The translations under genes were made by a program, and so were the position numbers. Below the pieces are notes generated by a model. That model did no database searches and had not been told where the DNA came from. It worked only from the letters and a program-made list of their open reading frames with translations. Positions 57,480 through 64,000 of a DNA stretch of 64,000 nt are shown here, piece by piece (position 1 is the first letter of the stretch; the number at the start of each line of letters is the position of its first letter). The stretch spans positions 46,404,925 to 46,468,924 of the forward strand of contig OV050031.1 in the NCBI GenBank assembly GCA_920105625.2, written 5' to 3'. The stretch comes from Clusia tigrina. Taxonomy: Eukaryota > Arthropoda > Insecta > Diptera > Clusiidae.

Positions 57480-57668
57480 GCCACCCTCTGTGGTCTAGTG
57501 GTAAGCATGCTAAACTCACACCCCGAGGGTCGCAGGTTCAAATCCTGCCACGAACTTGGTCTCCAAAATGCTTCTTTCTATAAAATCCTTTTCTCTTCGA
57601 GTCGAAAGCCTCTCTAGCTAGTACTCATTCCCCCAACACCTTGCACTCATCATTAATTATGGTGCAAA

Positions 57669-57713
<45 letters not shown>
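57480..57713 (+). mobile_element. tRNA-derived SINE with (AAT)n tail
   Basis: A box TGGTCTAGTGG (57491-57501) and B box GGTTCAAATCC (57535-57545) of an RNA polymerase III promoter. The T-arm GCAGG/CCTGC is intact and the anticodon-loop area CTCACAC resembles tRNA-Val(CAC), but the anticodon and acceptor stems do not pair. A tRNA-unrelated body (57560-57670) ends in (AAT)n. Flanked by the 13-bp target duplication TAAAGCATGGATT (57467-57479 and 57714-57726). Non-coding; it depends on a LINE for movement. Family not recognised. Confidence 0.92.
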
Positions 57714-57717
<4 letters not shown>

Positions 57718-57726
57718 GCATGGATT

Positions 57727-59333
57727 TTCCAAATGTAGTCCACACACTTTGAGTGTTTGTCCCTGTGCTTTATTTATGGTAATTGTGATTGTATATGTGG
57801 TGGATTAATTGATACAGGTCTTGGTAATTGGTGGAGCTATAATTATAAAAATAGAAACTAGCAATGCGAAAGAGCGCCTTCAGTTAAGTTTGTGACCGGC
57901 AGAGCTTGCAAGGTATTGTTCGTGCTGTTCTTCGTTTTTCGTTACTTAGAGCACTGAGAGTTAGTAAGGATTTGCTAATGCATGTAGCAGTTTTAGTTTA
58001 TCAGATCAACTCTGAACTTTTATTTGGCTTTACTGCCCATTTCATACATTGTTTCTATCTTACTTTTATTAAATTTCTTAATATTACTCAAATTTAATTT
58101 AATTGCCTTGCGTCACATTGATTATGTAGTATTTATGTTAGTGTGCGCTAGTATACACATGCATAATTCTGTCATACGCTATGCGTTGTTCTGGAACTAA
58201 TTTTAAAAGATTCGCTTCAACAAGAGTACACAATTCGCATAATCTAAGTTTGTTTCTCGTAGCAAATCACGATCGAAAGGACATTTGCTGATGGATTCGG
58301 TACAGCCATTTCTAATTTTACCAGTGGTTTGTTAGCGATTGCCAAACAAATATCCTCAATCGAAATCAATACCTCATTAAACACGTTTAGTGTAAACTGA
58401 ATGCCATGATTTTGATTCGTTCCACGCAAACGATATTGAGCAGTATTTTTTCCATCAGCTAGTTCTGAATTCTATCATTTGTATCGGCCTCGTTTTCAAC
58501 AAGATTAAATTCTTTGCAAGATTCACGATAACTTCCAGATAGATGATTAACAGTAATCTCAAGCAAAAGCATTTGGCATTGTTTGGGTGAGTGTATAGAC
58601 AGCCTAATGCGTCGGTCAAATAAAAATTGGTATGTACGTTGCTTGTGACGTTGAAATTTATTCGCTGATACAATACATGTATCTTTACTCTGTAGTATCT
58701 TGGCACTTAAGAGTAAAGTAGCGTCTTTGCAAAAATATCATATTTGCACAATGAGAAAAATTCAATTAACGTTTTTGGCGGTGACAATGCTCTTGCCTAT
58801 GCCTTTCTGTTGCGAAGTAGACGCGTTGTCAATTCACTGCCAAATGGTTGTTCATTGTTCATTGTTGGATGTCGGTCATAGATATGGATTGAAATGATAA
58901 AATATGCCATACTGCTTCATTACTACTAATGCAGCATCCCACTTGATACTTGTGGATTTTTCTATAGATTTCGTTGCATTTCCATTCCAAAAACTGCCAT
59001 ATCGCTTCCTTTATTGATATATTTGCAAATGTACTTAATAGCTTTCACCGAATTCCAATACTCAACATTGATGTGTGCTTTTTACGCTTCCGAAAGTAAC
59101 GGCGAAAAAGGAACAACCCAATGGTTATCAACTTCAGCATCATTGTTTCGTACTTTTAAAGCGATAGATTTGCTGTCATCTTCAGTTCATCGTCGACGAT
59201 AGCATGGATATCCATCATTGTCAGTAATAGTCTCGGCAAATAAGTCTCTTGAGTATCGTTTCGTGTATTTTCTATCAGATGTGCGTGGTGAATTGTTGTT
59301 GAGTAAGCCACATGGACCATGTATTAAGTTTTA
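57727..59333 (-). pseudogene. Helitron Rep-helicase gene, decayed
   Basis: Antisense from 59333: MVHGPCGLLNNNSPRTSDRK, KRYSRDLFAETITDNDGYPC, VDNHWVVPFSPLLSEA, HINVEYWNSVKAIKYICKYI, NKGSDMAVFG; these are the post-Rep region of Helitron proteins. Then YTHPNNAKCFCLRLLL, LKLVPEQRIAYDRIM (helicase start, Walker A region eroded), RGTNQNHGIQFTLNVFNEV, LAIANKPLVKLEMAVPNPSA, and INKAQGQTLKVCGLHLENPC at 57730. Dense frameshifts and stops. Family proteins are about 1400 residues; the Rep N-terminus with the HUH motif is not present. Confidence 0.85.
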
Positions 59334-59344
59334 GGGTCAAGCAT

Positions 59345-59371
59345 TTATTATTATTATTATTATTATTACAT
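59345..59371. repeat. (ATT)n microsatellite
   Basis: Eight ATT units at the broken 5' edge of the Helitron gene. Reversed, it is an (AAT)n run like the SINE tail, so it may mark the end of an antisense retroelement lying at 59372-59700. Confidence 0.9.
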
Positions 59372-59893
59372 TTTTCTTTCTAACTTCTAAACTTTCTAAA
59401 CTTCTTTATTAATTTACTTAAAATTCCTGATAATTGAATTATATTATTTGCGTAAGTAATTCTTTTTATGCATAGTACCTTATGTTTAACTAAAAGCATT
59501 ACTACTCAAAAATTTCTTTCTCCGAAGTTGTATCTCTTCAACTCTAAAAAACTCTCTGCAAAAATGAATAAATTTTTTACTTCTTAAACTTAATAAATGC
59601 CGTACATGATTATTGTTGAAGCCATGCGTTTCATTTCTCGCTGTTTGATTTGTAGACCATTGTGTGTATAATTTTTTTATTTTTGTTATTTGGAATACGC
59701 GTTTCACATCTTAATTGCAGTCAAATTATAAAATATAATTTAAAGTATAAAGTTTCAGTCACTTCCCGTGTCGCGACCTTACAACAACCTTCAATACTCG
59801 TTAATATTTATTTGGAAAAATTTGCTTACATATTTTTTTTTCATGTGTGCGAAAAGAAATTACAGCAGTTACATGCGCTATTTCACATACATA
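59372..59893. other. no gene recognised
   Basis: AT-rich; an antisense frame at 59707-59486 (THGFNNNHVRHLLSLRSKKF) is stop-free for 73 codons but matches nothing I know. It could be the C-terminal end of an unidentified LINE with the (AAT)n run as tail. Confidence 0.35.
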
Positions 59894-61200
59894 CAGGGTG
59901 GCTGATGAAAGCGGCTACCAAAAAAAAATGTAATAACTTTTTTCTATTTAATGAATCTGGTTTTTTTTTATAATGCAGATTGATTGTTAGATTTATCAAA
60001 AATGGATAACTGGGACACTGAAACTAGAATTTGGATTGTCCGCCGCTATCACGCTCTGGAGTCCGTAGTTGCGGTTCAAAGGGAGTATAGGCGTACGTTT
60101 GGCGGCAATCCACCGAGCAGATGGACCATAATGAGACTTGTAAACAATTTTGCCGAGCATGGGACAGTCAACAGAAGACCTTACCATCGAAACCCTTCAG
60201 TTCGGACGGAGGAAACAATCGCTGCAGTAGCTGCTGCCATACAAAATAATCCAAGAGTTTCGACAAGAAGCTTATCTGCTCAAATGGGTATAAGCAGACA
60301 GTAATTGCAGTGAATTATGCATAAAGATTTGGACTTATTCCCATATAAAATTCAAATGGCCAACAAATTGAACGCTTCAGACTTCCCGATTCGCTTGGAA
60401 TTTTGCCATAAGATGCTTCAAATGGTGGAAGAGGACGGAAACATGATCAACTGTCTTTTTATGTCTGACGAGGCCCATTTCGATTTAAACGGCAACATAA
60501 ATAAACAAAATTGTCGAATATGGAGTGCTTCCAACCCACAGATACTCCATGAGACGGAATTACATCCACTTCGTGTTACAGTCTGGTGTGCAGTTTCATC
60601 ACGCTGCATTGTCGGGCCCTACTTCGTTGAAGAAAACGATCACACCGTTACGGTTACTGGAGACCGTTACTTGGCCATGTTGAGAGACTTTTTCTATCCA
60701 GAATTACGCCGAATGAGAATTGCTTTCAACTCAGTGTGGTTTCAGCAAGATGGTGCAACTCCTCACATAGCCCGGCCTGTTATGACCGAATTGCGACGAA
60801 AATTTCCCAATAAGCTGATATCCAGAAACTCCACATTCCGTTGGCCCCCCAGGTCGCCGGACCTTACTGCACCTGACTTTTTCTTGTGGGGTTATTGCAA
60901 ACAGGAAGTCTGCAAAGCAAAACCAACAAATTTGAACGAACTAAAGCAATCCATTCGAGAAACAATTGCGGCTATTCCTGTCTCAACTCTCCAAGCAGTA
61001 ATGAATAACTTTTTGATAAGATGGCCGCACATGCATCAACGAGCAGGGGGGGCATTTAAATTCCATTATATTTAAAACTAATTAAGCTATATTTAATAAA
61101 ATTGAATGAGCTTTAACATTAATAAAAGAAAAATGAATTCCATACACTGAAAAAAAAGTTATTTGAGATTCTTAATGTAGCAATATTCATCAGCCACCCG
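59894..61200 (+). mobile_element. DD41D Tc1/mariner-type transposon, second family
   Basis: 1.3 kb with terminal inverted repeats CAGGGTGGCTGATGAA (59894-59909) and TTCATCAGCCACCCG (61186-61200), each next to TA. One transposase gene fills it. The sequence differs from the DD41D element in the palindrome. It is one of the best preserved elements in the window. Confidence 0.92.
60002..61075 (+). pseudogene. DD41D transposase with two in-frame stops
   Basis: ATG at 60002 (MDNWDTETRIWIVRRYHALE). N-terminal HTH pair (VVAVQREYRRTFGGNPPSRW; STRSLSAQMGISRQ). Catalytic part: CLFMSDEAHFDLNGNINKQN (first Asp), VWFQQDGATPHIARPV (second), WPPRSPDLTAPDFFLWGY (third). Between the second and third Asp lie 41 residues. 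Only TAA at 60302-60304 and TGA at 60311-60313 interrupt the frame, between the HTH and catalytic domains. Otherwise full length (about 357 codons), ending KFHYI. Confidence 0.92.
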
Positions 61201-61371
61201 TACATATGGTACTTCTTAAAAATAGCGTCTCATTGCGATAACTGTTTATTATGTAAGCTCGCCTCTATCGCTCACAAGCCGAACTCATTTGGAGAACTTT
61301 CATACATCTGTCACCATTATATTGACACCTAGTACATGATTTGACAATTTGTTTGGAAATTAATATAAAAA

Positions 61372-62479
61372 ACGAGTAAAGAAGTCTGAAGTCGGGTTAG
61401 ACCGACTACGAAATACCCTTTACCTTTTCTTGTGCGTGCGAGTTCAACAATGGGGATGTTTTCTTCATAAATCATCATTAGGAGCATATCTACGGTAATT
61501 TGCAGTACGGTACCTTGAATTGATTATAGGGACCCCATTTCTTGTGTATGGCTTTGTAGGGTCCATAAAAGTACTAATATAAAATTTCGCCCAAAAAGAT
61601 TATATAGGTCCAAAGTTATAATAATATGTCAATAGTAGGCGTGGCTGTAAAAATAACACGCCCATTTTTTGTGTGGTGTTTAATGTTAGTAACCGCAACA
61701 TTCCTGTGAAATTTCGTTGATAAATCTTTAATAGGAACACAGTAATGATTTTTGGCTAATTGTGGGCGTGGCAGTTGTATTATGATCTCCATATTCTGCA
61801 CACACACTACTATGGACCCCATGTATATTTCTGCAAATGTTTATTCCGCTGGCATCAATACGACCATATTTAAGCTACTTTTAATTTTAGACCCTAAAGT
61901 TCCTTGTATCAAAAGTGGGCGTGTCTTTTCTCTGATGAGCCGCATTTGTTGCAGATACCTTTATAATGTCCACATGTCTCTTCATGTAAAATTTCGTCCA
62001 TAAATCTCTACCAGATTTTAAGTTATGAATATTTGTTAATAGTGGGCTTGGCAGTTAATATATACCGCCCACTTTTTGCACAGTGTTTAGTAGGACCCAC
62101 ATCTCCATAACTGCCATGTCACGATTCTGTCAATTGGATCGAAGTTATAGTCATTTTAAAAAAGGTGAAAAAAGTTCCTTCTATGGGAGGTAGGCGTGGT
62201 CTTTGTCCAAATCGGCCCATATAGCAATCTGGTTCTGTATCTTTGTCCAGGCTACACTTTTGAAAAATTTCTTTAAGATAGCTCTAACGGTGTAGAAAAA
62301 AGTGTCCTCAGACGGACAGACGGACAGACGGACGGACAAAATAAAAATTGTTTAGAAAGTGATTCTGATCATATCTGTATATATATGTCCATACCTACCA
62401 CGCCTCCTGCTTGAAATTGCAACCCCTCTCAAAAGCACAAAATTAGTATACCCTATTTACCTTTTTTAAAGGTAGAGGG
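61372..62479. mobile_element. 1.1-kb non-coding repeat inserted in the Jockey 3' UTR
   Basis: Absent from the Jockey copy at 18464. Flanked by TATAAAAA (61364-61371 and 62480-62487), a candidate 8-bp target duplication, though A-rich. The left end reads AAGTCTGAAGTCGGGTTAGA, then CGACTACGAAATACCCTTTACC; the right end reads GTATACCCTATTTACC, then AAAGGTAGAGGGT, giving subterminal inverted ATACCC/GGGTAT motifs. A short GGACAGAC tandem run lies at 62313-62337. Repeated GGGCGTGGC/GTGGGCGTG phrases occur every 100-200 bp. No ORF; probably a non-autonomous DNA element of a family common in fly introns. Confidence 0.6.
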
Positions 62480-62650
62480 TATAAAAACACATTTTGGCAA
62501 ATGCCAAGAAATGATACAACAAAAATTATTTACATTAATTATAATAGTTCACTATAAATATTATAACAATTTATGATCAAAATTTTGTTTATAATAATTA
62601 TTTACATTTACATTTATAATATTATTACTAATATGTGTAGTCTGGATTTC

Positions 62651-64000
62651 CTAGTTCATTAGGTCGTTTGGTCGAGTTCTCTTTAAACGGCGCATGGTGG
62701 TTTCTTCTAGATGTAGCAACTCGTTTATTTCTTCGTTTTTATGCCCATGCAGTATATCGTAGTGTTTTGTGGATATCTTTTTTATCTCTTCGTCGATTCT
62801 TGTCATATTTAGTTTGCGGTGTATGTCTTCATTTGTTGTGTACCAACAACACTTTATGATCACTCTTAATATTCTAGATTGCTGTCGTTGAATTTTTGCT
62901 ATGTGTGACCGCTTTGCCGTTCCCTATACTTGGAGTCCGTACATCCAAATTGGCTTTATAACACACTTGTATAACAGCAACTTGTTATTAAATGTGAGTT
63001 TAGATTGCTTACCCATTAACCAATATAGTTGCCTAAATTTTTCTTTTATTTGTAGACCCTATTTTTATATCTTTATTGTTTATTTTAATAGGAATTGGGT
63101 TAAATTTTGTTTTAGTTGTAAAAATTATTTGTACAGTTTTATCTTCATTAATTTTCAAGCACCATTTGTCAAAGCATTCCTTAACATTCTCTGTGTATAT
63201 CTGCAGATTTACAGTCGCGGTATTTAGATTTTTGTCAGATGTTAAGAGGATTGTGTCGTCAGCAAAGGTAGCAATTGTGGTATTCAGTTCTTTTGGAAGT
63301 GGTATATCTGAGGTAAATATGACATATAGCAGTGGTCCTAAAACACTCCCTTGAGGAACTCCAGCTGTTGTAAGATGAATAGACGAACACTCTTCATTAT
63401 ATTTGACGTAAAAGTAACAATCACTAAGATAATTTCCGACAATCAAATAGTAGTCAAGTGGCAGCATCATCTTCAGTTTATGCAGCAGTCCTTTATGCCA
63501 TACTTTGTCAAATGCTTTTGCAATGCTTTTACACTATATTCTATGTCTGTTTCAATTTTGTTTGTTATAGGATGTATCTGTTGAATTGTTGAATGTCGTT
63601 TTCTGAAGCCCAATTGATGATATGCTATAATGTTTTTATTGTCAAGGATCTGGCTAAGTTTATCATGTAATAGTTTTTCAGCTTTAGAAATTATGGGAAG
63701 TAGGCTAATTTGTCTATACGACGAAGCAGTTGTAGCATCTTTTCCCTGCTTCGGTAGCGCAATAATTTCAGCAACTTTCCATACTTTGGGAAAAAATTGT
63801 GGTGTAGTTATAACCTATAGTAGGCAGCTCAGCGAGAGTTTTTCCTATCAACATATCGTATCCTGGTGCTTTTTTGTGGTTTATTCGTTTTTTAATGCAA
63901 TTAATTATTTCTGTTGTGTTTGTTTTCTTAATTTTAGTTGTAATGTCTATATTTAAGTCATTGCGTGTTTCAATATACTTATCTTCGTCATTTGATAGGA
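62651..64000 (-). pseudogene. Jockey ORF2, RT and C-terminal part
   Basis: RT frame 63470-63033: TAGVPQGSVLGPLLYVIFTS, FADDTILLTSDKNLNTATVN, CFDKWCLKINEDKTVQIIF; upstream RT blocks continue with breaks to the window end. After a short deletion near 63045 the thumb reads KEKFRQLYWLMGKQSKLTFN and IKPIWMYG, and the tail reads NEDIHRKLNMTRIDEEIKKI, ending RRLKRTRPNDLMN at 62651. Compared with 19910-19539 the RT is nearly identical. Confidence 0.88.

Larger units (their letters stand above)
61298..64000 (-). mobile_element. Jockey-family LINE, copy 2, continues past window end
   Basis: Antisense copy of the family at 18464-20098: the 3' UTR at 61298-61371 and 62480-62650, ORF2 from 62651 on. Split in its 3' UTR by a 1.1-kb non-coding insertion (61372-62479). 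The 5' end lies outside the window. Confidence 0.85.

Noticed and set aside
57490..57552. tRNA-Val(CAC)-like gene
   Set aside because: A and B boxes and T-arm are fine, but the anticodon and acceptor stems do not pair and it is the head of a SINE with a tail and target duplication.
59486..59707. 73-codon antisense frame as a gene
   Set aside because: No recognisable motif; mentioned only as possible end of an unknown retroelement.

Overview
This 64 kb window is eukaryotic, AT-rich and made almost entirely of nested, decayed transposable elements. The families point to a fly (Diptera), possibly a tephritid fruit fly: Jockey, LOA/R1-type and related LINEs, gypsy, copia and BEL LTR elements, mariner, Tc1-like and two DD41D (rosa-type) transposons, a Helitron and a tRNA-derived SINE. 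The host assignment is inferred from element families only. I found no convincing host gene. Nearly every coding region carries frameshifts, stops or deletions, so almost all are called pseudogenes.

Layout. 1-8 kb holds scraps of a Jockey LINE, a gypsy integrase, a DUF4780-type LINE ORF1, an inverted R1-like ORF2 and a BEL/Pao 3' end. 8-18.5 kb holds a LOA-like LINE, then a diverged head-to-tail array in which about 3 kb of non-coding spacer alternates with LINE 5' and 3' ends (LINE-spacer-LINE-spacer-LINE). 18.5-20.1 kb is a Jockey fragment that received a 5'-truncated LINE flanked by an 11-bp target duplication. 20.3-23.9 kb is a copia element lacking its integrase.

The copia 5' end begins a near-perfect inverted duplication with arms 23102-27530 and 27531-31982, centred on an (AT)n tract. 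Each arm carries a piece of copia, an LTR, an internally deleted LINE, an unidentified ORF and a DD41D transposon. A third partial copy (31983-32181) and another long (AT)n tract follow. It is either a recent template-switch rearrangement or an assembly fold-back.

34-43.5 kb is a clean three-level nest. A mariner (34084-43464, perfect 28-bp TIRs) was hit by a Jockey element (34831-42936, 16-bp target duplication), whose ORF1 was then hit by a gypsy-type element (38688-42360) that had lost RNase H and most of integrase. 43.5-45 kb is a Tc1-like element with long TIRs. 45-49.5 kb is an antisense LINE with a DUF4780 ORF1. 51.4-59.3 kb is a Helitron Rep-helicase gene split by a full-length gypsy-group element (51462-57414, 181-bp LTRs, TGTA target duplication) and by a SINE (57480-57713, 13-bp target duplication). 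59.9-61.2 kb is a second DD41D transposon. 61.3-64 kb is a second copy of the Jockey family seen at 18.5-20 kb, itself carrying a 1.1 kb non-coding insertion.

The genes do not form a host pathway. Their relation is stratigraphic: insertions within insertions give a relative order of transposition. The region looks like heterochromatin or a piRNA-cluster-like element graveyard.
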